Source: Dipetalonema caudispina
Lineage: Eukaryota; Nematoda; Chromadorea; Rhabditida; Onchocercidae
Assembly (NCBI GenBank): GCA_013365325.1
Contig: JABVXV010000029.1
Location: 248,001-312,000, forward strand
Direction: 5' to 3'
Length of the DNA: 64,000 bases
Made by a program: the position numbers and the translations under genes. Under the pieces are notes generated by a model. The model did not search any database and was not told the DNA's origin. It saw only the letters and a list, made by a program, of their open reading frames with translations. This document shows, piece after piece, positions 54,401 through 64,000 of this stretch; positions within the stretch are counted from its first letter, which is position 1, and each line of letters starts with the position of its first letter.

Positions 54401-55170
54401 GGCCTTACGTGAAGGTTCATTTAGCATCATATCCGTTGTAGAACACAACACGTATTGAAGCATCGAAGTAAGAAGTAAAATTCATTAATTCATTAGTTAA
54501 AACATAAACAATAAAAATTATGAATTACTAAGCAANNNNNNNNNNNNNNNNNNNNNNNNNNNNNNNNNNNNNNNNNNNNNNNNNNNNNNNNNNNNNNNNN
54601 NNNNNNNNNNNNNNNNNNNNNNNNNNNNNNNNNNNGTTCATTTAGCATCATATCCGTTGTAGAACACAACACGTATTGAAGCATCGAAGTAAGAAGTAAA
54701 ATTCATTAATTCATTAGTTAAAACATAAACAATAAAAATTATGAATTACTAAGCAAATAAGCCAACAAGTAATTGAATAAACAAATAAATCTTAATTGTA
54801 AAGAATTAGTTTAATCTATGTAAAAGTAATTAGTTTTTTTTAATAAACCTATTCAAATGAAAGTATTGAAAATAATAGCAAATGAATAAATAAAATAAGC
54901 AATAAATATACAATGAAATAAAATTTTCAGAATTCTTCTACTTTCGATGATATAGAAGGAACGGATACATCATCAAATGCTGACGATATATTCTCGAATA
55001 AATTTACTCCAATTTGGGCAATAGGCTTAATAATTATTACTTCAGTACTTTGTATAGGCTTTAATATAGTCTTAATCAGTGCTTATATTTACTGGCGAAG
55101 GAAGACGAATCATAAGCGTAAAGCGCATATTTCAACGATTACAGCATTACATGCTTTTAATCCAACTTAA
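48463..55170 (+). CDS. Type I membrane protein with MANSC/PAN-like Cys-rich ectodomain
   Basis: Predicted cell-surface protein. Exons 48463-48679, 52896-53044 and 54931-55170 join in phase (G/AT junction) to 201 residues. Residues about 10-30 form a signal peptide (ILMRYIYLSILSLLMCLRFS). The ectodomain carries Cys64, Cys68-Cys69, Cys74, Cys92, Cys97 and Cys101 in the pattern CLHICC...DCQGVTF...NCLLIKCHGEC, which resembles MANSC (seven-cysteine, as in HAI-1 and LRP11) and, more loosely, PAN/apple modules. An acidic, Ser/Thr-rich juxtamembrane stretch follows, then a TM helix at about 149-175 and a basic stop-transfer (YWRRKTNHKRK). The cytoplasmic tail is about 25 residues, ending HAFNPT. ATG at 48463 was chosen; the next Met (48493) is possible. 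The 4.2-kb first intron may hide further exons. The second intron contains an assembly gap. Ligand unknown. Confidence 0.78.
51865..51885. repeat. (GAA)n trinucleotide repeat
   Basis: Six to seven GAA units in the first intron of the MANSC-like gene. Confidence 0.8.
54415..54535. repeat. 121-bp sequence, left copy flanking the gap
   Basis: Identical base for base to 54,636-54,756 on the other side of the N run; begins GTTCATTTAGCATCATATCC and ends ACTAAGCAA. Confidence 0.95.
54536..54635. other. Assembly gap, 100 N
   Basis: Exactly 100 Ns, a conventional placeholder of unknown length. It lies in the second intron of the MANSC-like gene and does not interrupt a predicted exon. Confidence 0.99.
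54636..54756. repeat. 121-bp sequence, right copy flanking the gap
   Basis: Exact duplicate of 54,415-54,535. Most simply the same genomic segment present at both contig ends that scaffolding failed to merge. Confidence 0.95.
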
Positions 55171-57287
55171 TGAATATGTAAATTTGCTATTTTTTAATCT
55201 AACAAATATTAGAAGTTAATTGTGAAAATATTCAGCATTAATTAGTTTATACTAATGTTGCATTTTTTTTTTTTGACAAACTTTGTTAGAATACTTTTTT
55301 TTATTCAAGAAAAATTAATAATTTACATATTGCATTATCATAGATATCATTAAATGAAAGCATTTCCTGAAAAGTATACAATGTTGTAGAAATTACAAAA
55401 AAGAAATTATTTCTAGCAACTTCAAATTTTTAAATAATTTGTACATCTTGCATAATCTAACTTATGTTTTATTTGTAAATTTGAAAATATGGAGAATGAT
55501 TTTCAGATTGTAATATCCACTTTTAAATTCACTAATATTTTCCAAAAATTTATCAAATTTTTTTTTTTTTTTTTTTTTTTTGGACGTTTGAAATTTTAAT
55601 GTATTCACAAAAGCTAAAATGATATCATTCATCCAATATATGGTTCAATTAAAACCATTACATTATCAGTTAGAACCTAAACATTGTGATAAAACAGTGA
55701 AGAGTTAGAATTTCAAATTTAAAAATGATTTCCAAAATCTGAAAATACAACTTCTCCAGTCATTCAACAGCTTTAATTTATATGTATGTATATATGAAAA
55801 AATATTTGCAGTGCCATTTGTCCGGGTAACTTAAAGATTGATATATCTGTCTAATCTATGAGATATCATCATCTGTAAAGAATAAGATAAACATTAAGAC
55901 TAATTAATTCAATGTTAAATGCATCAATTTCCAAATTAGTAAATTTTTCATTGTATCAATAAAACATACAGTCGTATTTGAATCTATTTCTTTAATTAGT
56001 AATATTTCATAAATTACTCAAATTCATTAACAGCTGGAATTTTTCCCATCTCGGTTAGCTATTTTATTCCTTCCTTTATTTTTCTATTTTGATATCAATA
56101 ATATAAGTGAATGAAATATTACAACAGTACCATTGATATTGTTTAAACAGAGAAATTTTGCTAAAATTACCTTAGCAATTCAGATTCACATCGGTTATTG
56201 CAGTAGAAATGATGAACATTACGTACAATCCGTCTCGATATTATCATCAAACGTGTTGCATCAAAAATTGTGAACTAAAAAAGTTTTTAATTCCATAATT
56301 TCCCAATAACTTCCTTCAATTTTCAAATATACCATCGATTGCTATAAATCCAAAATATTATACCACGTGGGAGATGGATAATTTGCACTAAAAGAAAGCA
56401 ATTTCTACATTTCAATCCAATAGATGATCTATCTCTATTCATTGTCCCGATACTTTTTCCAGTATGTCTTGAAACTATAAAAGGTGCGGGATTTCCAATT
56501 TAATTACAAATTCCGATATGTCAATAAAAGGTTGCTTGATTTCAGCTGGTGCTTGGTTTTTGTTTTTGATGGAAATTATTATCCTTCAAGTAACTCATCA
56601 ATGATTAAGTTGTATTCGCATTACAGATTCTCTTAAGGAAGCTAATGTAGGAAGCTATTAAACTCGTGATATTACCGCTAAAAACGCAGAAGATGACCAA
56701 TCAATAGTGATGAACCTTGACCCATGATCAGTCGTTATTTACATTCGGTCCGGTTTCTTGTCCCCACTTCACTCAGAGAAACAGTTCTGAGGATTTCTAA
56801 TTTTGTTAAAACTCAAAAAAAATTTTCAATTCTTTACTTAAATTCCTAAGTCTAAGATTTGCAAAAAAAAAAATTGAAACAGAGACTAAAATAGCAAATC
56901 TCTAAAGCATGTGATGCTTCACACTTTTCTTTATTTCCTCGTTTACTAAAATTCCTTGCAATTCAAATATCCCCCCGCAAGTCAATCCTTGTTCTAAAGT
57001 ACTTTTAAGTAAGAAGGCATCTAAAACATGCTCACATGCAAAATAACTCTGTAATATCATAATTCCCACAGATTTTGAAATCTTTTAATGCTTTAGCTCT
57101 TTATTAGTCATACAGTAGGGAACAAGAACAGAATTCTCCTTCTATTTCAATTTCAGAAATTTTCAATTTTTGCAGGAGAAATAAACAGAACAATCAATAC
57201 AATAAATAAAAATCGAAACAATCCAGACAAATCATTGCCTAGAGCTAAATTTTAAATGTAGTATCTTACGGGAAGTATCCACTCTAA

Positions 57288-57357
57288 AGTATTTCTGTAT
57301 TATGTGGAATACTCTACACAAGAAATACTCTACACAGGCAACACTTCACATAATACA
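57288..57357. repeat. Interleaved inverted repeats with a 16-bp tandem pair
   Basis: AGTATTTCT (57288) pairs with AGAAATACT (57321); TGTATTATGTG (57296) pairs with CACATAATACA (57347). The arms alternate rather than nest. Within it AATACTCTACACA occurs twice at a 16-bp spacing (57308, 57324). Confidence 0.7.
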
Positions 57358-57530
57358 AAAGTGCTTACAGCGGACGTTTTTTGTAGTTATTCGCCAAGCT
57401 TGAAAACAATTTAGAATTAAGAAAGACATGTTCACATAAAGCTATACAAATTCAATCAAGAAAGGAACAAACGAAGATATAGATACAAAATATTTTTCTA
57501 CATACTTTACTTTATGTTTCACTTTATTTT

Positions 57531-57536
57531 ACTTGA
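57531..57536 (-). terminator. Possible polyadenylation signal of EFL1
   Basis: TTTATT on the plus strand, AATAAA on the minus strand, about 170 bases past the EFL1 stop codon. Inference from position only. Confidence 0.3.
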
Positions 57537-57703
57537 TTACTAACTTGACTTTCTCTACTCTGCCAGTTTTTGCTTTTAAAAATTCATTAGAAAAAAGAAT
57601 TTTTCAAACAGAATCTTTGACATTATACAACTTAATCTGAAAACAAATTTGCAAAATCGCTACTGACATTAATATTTCCTATTTTTAAGGAAGAATGTAA
57701 TCT

Positions 57704-60700
57704 TCAACGATTCCTTTTCAATGTCCGTTGTTTTTCAGCATTAATTACGATTAGCTCATCAGTTAATAAGCCCTTCCGCTTCCTTACTGCATCCATATAA
57801 ACTCGAGCTCGGTTTATAGCATCACCTTTGACACCATACAATTCAACCTAAAAGATAATTCAATGAATTCATTGAGAATTTCGACCTTCAAAATTTAATC
57901 TCATCCAAAAATTGATTTTCCAATTCTTACTACTAAGTTTAAGTAAAAATATTCGAAATTTAAAAAATTGTAAAACTTCGAAAATTTTCAAACCTCATCC
58001 TCAGTAGTAGGTTCCCAAAATGGATCTTCATCGATTATTTCCCAGTGTGAAAATTCCAGCTGACCTGATGAAAGGCCACTTGTTTTCTTCCTTAGCTGTT
58101 CACAAAATGAAAAGCTTTCAATGACTGGTAAATGTGCCTCGACAACGAATAACCCGTTCGCTTGATTCATATCTTCATTTAGTATCTTAAACATGAGGAA
58201 ATTATTTAGAACAGGAAAGATTTCAAAAACACGAAAAGTCAATATTGCTATTCTTCAAAATATACCTTTGCTCGCCTTTGTGAAAGGACTGTATGCACTT
58301 TGCCTAACGCTTGAGCATTTGTTTGCACAATACATTTGTACATTGCAGCCATAAGTCGAAGTGGATGCCTTTTTTGTGCTTCTCTAAAATAATAAATTAT
58401 TAAATGAAAATGAAAAATATTCCAAGATTGCATACCAGCGATTATAATAAATTAAAAATGAAATCTGGGGAAAAATCTCTTAACTACTTTTAGACGAGCA
58501 AGAAACATATAACGCTTAAAATTTATTTCGTACCAATATCTCCTAAAAGTCAAGCGTATTACACTTTGAAGTAGTTAACAATACTTTCGAAAGACTTTAA
58601 GTAGCTTTTAATATCTACGGCAATCCACGATTAACTTTAACCAACTTGAAAATTGAAAATCTTCTAGTTATAATTTTTCCATTGTCTATGCTCGTCAGTA
58701 AAAAGCGGCACTAATTATTTCTAAGAAATTTTGAAAATTGACCTGCATGCCTGTTTCATCCCAGATATTAACGCACCAGCCATTGTTGGATCATCAGTTT
58801 CCTTTACTGTCCATTCATCAACAACGATAGCAGTACCCCACATTGGTTCTTCACATAAGGGACCAGCTCCTACTGCCAAATCAAAACCCGTTATTATCGA
58901 TTGATCAAAGCATCGTAACTTAGAAGTACCTTCTGAAAGAGAAATTTGAAACTAGAAAGCTATAATTCGAAATCATTTTTTCAATTAGCTCTATTATAAA
59001 ATACCGATCGAGCGCAACAATTAGGAGGCCTAGACCAGAGGGAAATAGATTATGAAAAAGGAGGAAGAAAAGTACTTAGCAAATTATAGCAATAAAATGC
59101 AGGGAAATAGGACTTAAAAAGTCAGGAAAACTTGGAATAATTAAAAAGGAATTATGAAACTGAGGAAAACTTACTTTCCCAAATGGATGGCCTATCATAG
59201 TCGTCCGTTGCATTGAATAATATGTTAAACCTAGCTCGGGGTGGTCCAAATGTCCATATCCTATCGATTAAATGCCTAAAACAATCAGAAAATAAAAGAT
59301 GCAAATCGGATTTGAGAAAAAGAGTGGAGTTCTGCATACAAGAAGAATGTACTATGATGTCTTAATCGTGAATATCTATACAATCTTAGATAACAAAAGT
59401 GCAATCGCCAAAACGAATAAATAAAACAGTTTGACAGATAACGTGATTCTTCTATTAAGAAGTTCACGTCAAATCGTTCTTGCGTGAATCATTGAGAAAT
59501 GCACGACCAATGGGCAATTTCAGTTTTCAACATGAGATATCCCAATAACCTTGAGAAGAAATTCAATATATAATCGAGAATCAATCAATAACTCGTATAC
59601 TTCGAAACATCTACCTAAGTTGCTCAGTTCGTTGTTTCGACCAAAAACTTCCTTTCAAATCCTTCAGCCAATTCACACAGTCATCCAATAGAATTTTATG
59701 CAAATCTTCTACCGCTGGAGTAAATTTCCCTTGTCGTAAATCACGTAAAACATTTTCATTTTTCTCTAAAACCTCAACAAGTTCTCGAGGCAATGCTGCT
59801 GCACGTAATTTTATTTTAGCCAAGCCGCTACGAACGTTACAATCCTACAATAGCATAATATAAACCAAATTAATGAAATTATAAGGACTAAATTATTGAT
59901 GGAAATCACAAAGCTGATACTAAAAAAAAACTTATGTTAGAATATTTTGGAAAATTTCTGTTATTTCGAGATAAGTACAAAATCATATGCTTACAAGAGG
60001 TTGCATTGAATTATTGGGTGTTCCAGGTATAGAAATTATAGTTTCGAAAAAAGGTACTGATGGTTCCGACACTTTTATATTGTTCTGTCCCATATCATAT
60101 AAATCAGTAAGACATTTTTGAAGATGAACTTCTCCTAAAAATACATGAAAGAGATAGAATAATAACAATAAGAGAACTTGGAAACTTCTAATGAAAGAAG
60201 TTTCGAATGTAAAAGTTCCCAAAAAATGAAATGAAGTAATGAGAGATAAAGAAACAATGGATAACATTAATTACCGTGCCCACAAAATTTTTATAAGTCG
60301 TAATGTGTAATAGTATTAAAAATGAAATTCATAACTACTTAGTAATCAGCTGGTATCTTGATATTCATATATTTTAGGTTAAACAGCTAAAATAGAATAA
60401 ATGCAAAAAAAAGATATTGGAAAAATGAAAAAAAGAACTGAAATTTCCAGATTGCAGACAAATGATACCTGCAGCAAACATGGCTAGTTCACCGTTTTCC
60501 TGCTCGATAACTCGTATATTTGAATCCAGAACACTAAGCTGTTTTAAAGCAGTTCGTAAACTTTTTAGTTCATCTAAACCACCTTTTGGTTGTACTGAAA
60601 CACGAACCAACGGTTTTGCACCATGCGCAACACGAACCAGTCCTTCCGAAACTGCTTCACTACAGAGAGTTGTTGCTAAAATTTCGCTCGAAAATTCAAC

Positions 60701-63686
60701 TGCACACACCGTACCTGCGACAGCACGATTCACCACAATTTTCTCACGGCCCATAAGCAAATAGACTCCGGAAATGGTTACCATAGGCCTGAAAATACGG
60801 AAATGTGATAATTTGACAAAAGCTGAAAACAGAAAAACTGGAAGATTTCTGCACGAACATTATTTTCCATCAAATTACACTAGCTACGAAAAGTCTAATG
60901 GAATCTGATGAGTAAGGAGTGAAGGATAGAAAGACACTACCCAAAGCGGAACTTGTTAAAGCATAGAATTCAAATTTAAGGCCCGCGAATGCAATGAAAT
61001 ATCACAGCCTGTAGTATTCCACTACCATGCCAAAAAGTAAAAATAAAATGCACACCTTTCGAGAATAGTTTCATTTGAATGCTTATTATTAATCAAAAAC
61101 AGTTGGTCCTCTTTCTGAACACTTCCCGAGAGTACACGACACATTGCTAATACGGTTTCTCCATATTGCAGTATTTTAGCAACAAAAACAACAGTAGCAG
61201 CTGAACTGTCACATGCTTTGACAGTTTCATAGAGAGAGTGATTTTCGTTCAAGGATAACGACGCTAAGCGACGAGGATGTGTGAAGGACTGACATGAAGG
61301 TGATGAACGGATGGCAGCTCGGAAACAAGTCGTCGTCAGAGGAAGCCAACCACGCATAAATTCATCGAATGCTTCTACTGATCGTCTACTTCGAATTTTG
61401 ACATTCATTTTATCAGCGAATGCCTGAAAATCAGGTGAAAATATTCATGCATTTTTGATCCTTGACCTTCCATTAAATGCTAGCTTTTCAAATCAATTGC
61501 GTCTATCAAAAGAGAAAAATGGAAATTATTAACAGCAAAGTAAAAATAATTAAAAAAGTAAAAGTAAACCTTCAGTTTTTCCAGATCTTCATCCACAAGG
61601 CCTGATTTATGAACATCCCACAACGGTTGCAAGATGAACTGCTCAAATAGAGTCTTCTTTCCTAGACATTCTGCTCCTTCTTTGATCATACCTTTTGAAA
61701 AATATGAATCCGTAAAAAGTTTTGATAATATGTCCTTTTCTGGTATGCTAATTTTCTTGGACCAAATTTTGACGAAATCTAACAGAGAAAATCCATAACC
61801 TGGAAAAAATAAAAGAACTTTACACAATATTCAGTTCGCAGTGAAATTCAACTTTTTTCCTTTTCAAATTCATTTTGAATAAAAAACTGAAGCATATGAT
61901 AACGCATCAACAAACCATGCAAAGCTGAGGCAAAAATAACATTTTCATTTTCAGGTGAGAAATATAAGCCCTTCTCAGCACGTTCAACACTATGCCAATC
62001 TTCCTGCTCCACTAAAACACCAGAAATAATCTGACCGATACAACTATTAACCTGAAAAACATTCATATCTGATCATATATTTTCCACTTTAGTCACCCGA
62101 AAAAACTTTAAAAGAGTAGCTTCAAATGAAGCATAACTCCAAATCTCAATCATTAATTTCCCAAACCTACAAATTTTTGCTATGCTTAAATTTTATTGCA
62201 AATGACAAAATGCAGACTCAATAAGAATGCACTATTGATAAAGCTTACTTGTTCCAACAAACACCGTATATGAGTAAAAGCTTCAGCAGGAGTCTGCTTC
62301 ATTTCTACAGCTAATCGATCGATTTTGTTGAAAACAAGAATTATTTCCAAATTTAATTGGATCGCTTGTCGAAGGAGGAACTCAGTTTGTGAGCAAAGTC
62401 CTTCAACCTAAACAAAAGCGATTTACAAAGCTGGAAGGAGATACAAAAGCAAAGCTTGGTGGTGTTTGATCTAATCTAATTTTTCATTTAGTAATTCACT
62501 TATTTGAAAGTCAATGGGACATTCATATTAAGGAAATAAAGTTCAGTCCTGCTAAGTTTTAATTGGTAACTGCTAGGAAACAGACATCATGCGCTTATTT
62601 TAGTGTCACGGGCATGTTTTTACATGATTGTAAAGCAGTCCACGACGTGAATCTTTACATCTGCTCGATTGATGTTGAAAACACGGGAACTTTTCAATTG
62701 AAAAAAACTTTAAAATTTGAAAAGAACAAAAATGTGAACAAACCACATCGATCACCAAAAAAGCTATGTCTGACAACAATAACACTGAGGAAACTTCATC
62801 GGAAAAATCAACATGCCCAGGGCTATCAATCAAATTTATGATATTATCGTCGTATACTAGAGCAATTGCCGAAGCTTTCATCGTTATTCCACGAATCTGC
62901 TCATCCTGAATGTTTTATAACTCTTAAAGAAATCCAGTAATTGTTCGCTTTATTAAATACTTATGTAATGCTTTGAATATAATTTCAGAATCTAAAATTC
63001 GAGATTTTATATCAAAAATTGTGCTTTACAAAATCTGACTCTTGCAACTCATTAAACGAGTCAAAACTGTATATTTTATTTATCATGATGAAATCCTAAA
63101 AATGATAGCATGTAATAGAAGCTACCTCCCGACTGTCCATATAACGTAATTTACCAGCCATCCTAGACGAAATTAATCCATTCGATGAAATAAGACAATC
63201 GGCAAGACATGTTTTGCCGTGATCCACGTGAGCAATTATACATGCGTTACGAATACGTAATGCATCGAGCTGCAATTAAAGCAAAGGTACTACAATAAAC
63301 ATATCAAACAGAAATAATCATCTTCCGTCATTTCGTAGACTTTTCTTTCCTCAAATACTTATAAAAACGGTATCGGATAAGAACTAACATTTTGATGAGA
63401 CAATTTCAGATTTCAAAAGGGAGAGAATAATGTTAAAGGTAGAAAAAAATTAACATACTATCATCTCTTCTCTGCAAGAATTCCAATAAATTTGTCCAGT
63501 TAGTTAGATATTATATCATCTATACTGATCCATTTCTTTATTGATCTAAGAGTGTCAAATTTGATACCAAACAAGTCTAGCATGTAAAATAACGATAATA
63601 TCTCATACTTGAAAGTCGAAATACGTAGAAAACATAAAATAAGGTACCTTTTGGAATGTGTCACAATCTGACTGTTTCTTCGTCAT
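57704..63686 (-). CDS. EFL1: Elongation factor-like GTPase 1 (60S subunit maturation)
   Basis: Cytoplasmic EF-2-like GTPase; with SBDS it evicts eIF6 from late pre-60S particles. Exons 5' to 3': 63648-63686, 63126-63269, 62744-62905, 62249-62407, 61916-62051, 61570-61799, 61056-61423, 60469-60788, 59995-60134, 59615-59844, 59175-59275, 58743-58932, 58266-58383, 57994-58185, 57704-57847; all phases close for 890 residues. G motifs: G1 [10 protein letters not shown] (about 24-33), G2 RGIT (66-69), G3 DSPGH (88-92), G4 NKID (142-145). Later: [17 protein letters not shown], which in EFL1 follows the G-domain insertion; [17 protein letters not shown] (domain III/IV boundary); [30 protein letters not shown] and [15 protein letters not shown] (domain V), distinguishing it from EF-2 by the C-terminal [19 protein letters not shown]. 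Human EFL1 has 1,120 residues, so internal insertions are shorter here. A TTTGCAG acceptor ten bases before the ATG suggests trans-splicing. Confidence 0.96.
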
Positions 63687-63695
63687 TCTTTTTTA

Positions 63696-63705
63696 TCTGC
63701 AAATA
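63696..63705 (-). promoter_or_regulatory. Probable spliced-leader trans-splice acceptor of EFL1
   Basis: Minus-strand ATTTATTTGCAG/ATAAAAAAGAATG: a consensus nematode acceptor with no donor partner upstream in frame and a ten-base leader before the EFL1 ATG at 63686. Confidence 0.5.
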
Positions 63706-63902
63706 AATACATTATTAGAAATTTCGATTTCATTTGCAATTTATATTGTATCTCGGAAATTTTTAAATTCGGTTGTACACATCTGAACACTAACGTACGT
63801 GAGATTTTGCGTGCAAAACTTTCAAGCCATTAAGAATTTATTAACGAACGGAATAAAAACGGTCATACGTTGATAAATAAGTCCCTAAAAGAAGGAGTGG
63901 AA

Positions 63903-64000
63903 ATGTTTCCATTAATATGCAACTTGAAAGAAGCACCATCACAGACTACCTCAAAATTCTCAGATATCGGGGAGAAATTTCCACCCAGTGTATCGGAAAT
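63903..64000 (+). CDS. Possible first exon of a divergent gene, right-edge partial
   Basis: Not recognised. From an ATG at 63903 a frame stays open to the window edge (32 complete codons: MFPLICNLKEAPSQTTSK, then SDIGEKFPPSVSE). The stretch is richer in G+C than the sequence before it, and lies 217 bp from the EFL1 start in divergent orientation, so the two could share a promoter at 63,700-63,900. Too short to name; could be chance. Confidence 0.4.
   Translation, partial: MFPLICNLKEAPSQTTSKFSDIGEKFPPSVSE

Larger units (their letters stand above)
55171..57703. other. Convergent region between MANSC-like gene and EFL1
   Basis: 2.5 kb between two 3' ends. 55,171-56,150 is featureless AT-rich sequence with a T tract at 55,560-55,580. 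56,176-56,800 is somewhat richer in G+C and holds short open frames (56,176-56,298; 56,518-56,604). 57,288-57,357 has interleaved inverted and tandem repeats. A minus-strand AATAAA at 57,531-57,536 could serve EFL1. No gene is firmly supported. Confidence 0.55.

Noticed and set aside
54415..54756. Long direct repeats that might be LTRs or target-site duplications of an element
   Set aside because: They are identical, short, and separated only by a standard 100-N gap; an assembly artefact is far more likely.
60462..60764. 100-codon plus-strand frame
   Set aside because: Antisense shadow of the EFL1 exon 60,469-60,788.
61000..61009. TATCACAGCC, matching the mir-2 family seed, in an EFL1 intron
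   Set aside because: No upstream complementary arm and the sequence after the seed does not follow the family; probably chance.
62385..62405. GTGAGCAAAGT, similar to the start of mir-87
   Set aside because: It lies inside a conserved EFL1 coding exon and is explained by the protein sequence.

Overview
The window looks like genomic DNA of a nematode, most likely a clade III (filarial-type) worm. This is inferred from the AT-rich composition, very AT-rich introns of a few hundred bases, TTTTCAG/TTTAG splice acceptors with GTAAG/GTATG donors, and AG acceptor signals just before several start codons as expected for spliced-leader trans-splicing. No bacterial, viral or obvious transposon gene was found. 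Exon models were built by eye from the sequence; three are full-length conserved genes whose reading phases close at every splice junction.

Layout. (1) 1-15,633, minus strand: SF3B3 (SAP130), the splicing-factor 3b subunit 3, in 25 exons, with the C-terminal ~80 residues beyond the left edge. Its 5.4-kb intron at 1,991-7,420 contains a complete five-exon class A G-protein-coupled receptor gene on the opposite strand (4,258-7,293). A second intron holds a 66-bp frame-preserving candidate cassette exon. (2) 19,814-20,763, plus strand: a small single-pass membrane protein of unknown function. (3) 22,095-26,019, minus strand: mitochondrial citrate synthase, ten exons, 461 residues with all three catalytic residues. 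(4) 26.0-37.2 kb and 39.1-48.5 kb: two gene-poor, simple-repeat-rich deserts around a compact plus-strand nuclear receptor of the knirps (NR0A) type at 37,155-39,081. It has a zinc-finger domain with an enlarged inter-finger segment, a Kni box, no ligand-binding domain, and a C-terminal PLDLS motif of the CtBP-recruiting kind. (5) 48,463-55,170, plus strand: a type I membrane protein with a short cysteine-rich MANSC/PAN-like ectodomain; its second intron contains a 100-N gap flanked by identical 121-bp sequences, almost certainly an assembly artefact. (6) 57,704-63,686, minus strand: EFL1, the GTPase that works with SBDS to release eIF6 from 60S ribosomal subunits, 15 exons. (7) 63,903 to the right edge: possible first exon of a divergent plus-strand gene.

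The genes do not form a pathway: splicing (SF3B3), TCA cycle (citrate synthase) and ribosome maturation (EFL1) are housekeeping, whereas the receptor, the knirps-like factor and the two membrane proteins look developmental or neuronal. The most interesting points are the DNA-binding-domain-only nuclear receptor with a corepressor motif, the SF3B3 cassette exon, the nested receptor with a degenerate transmembrane-6 motif, and several short GC-raised islands with exon-like open frames inside the deserts.
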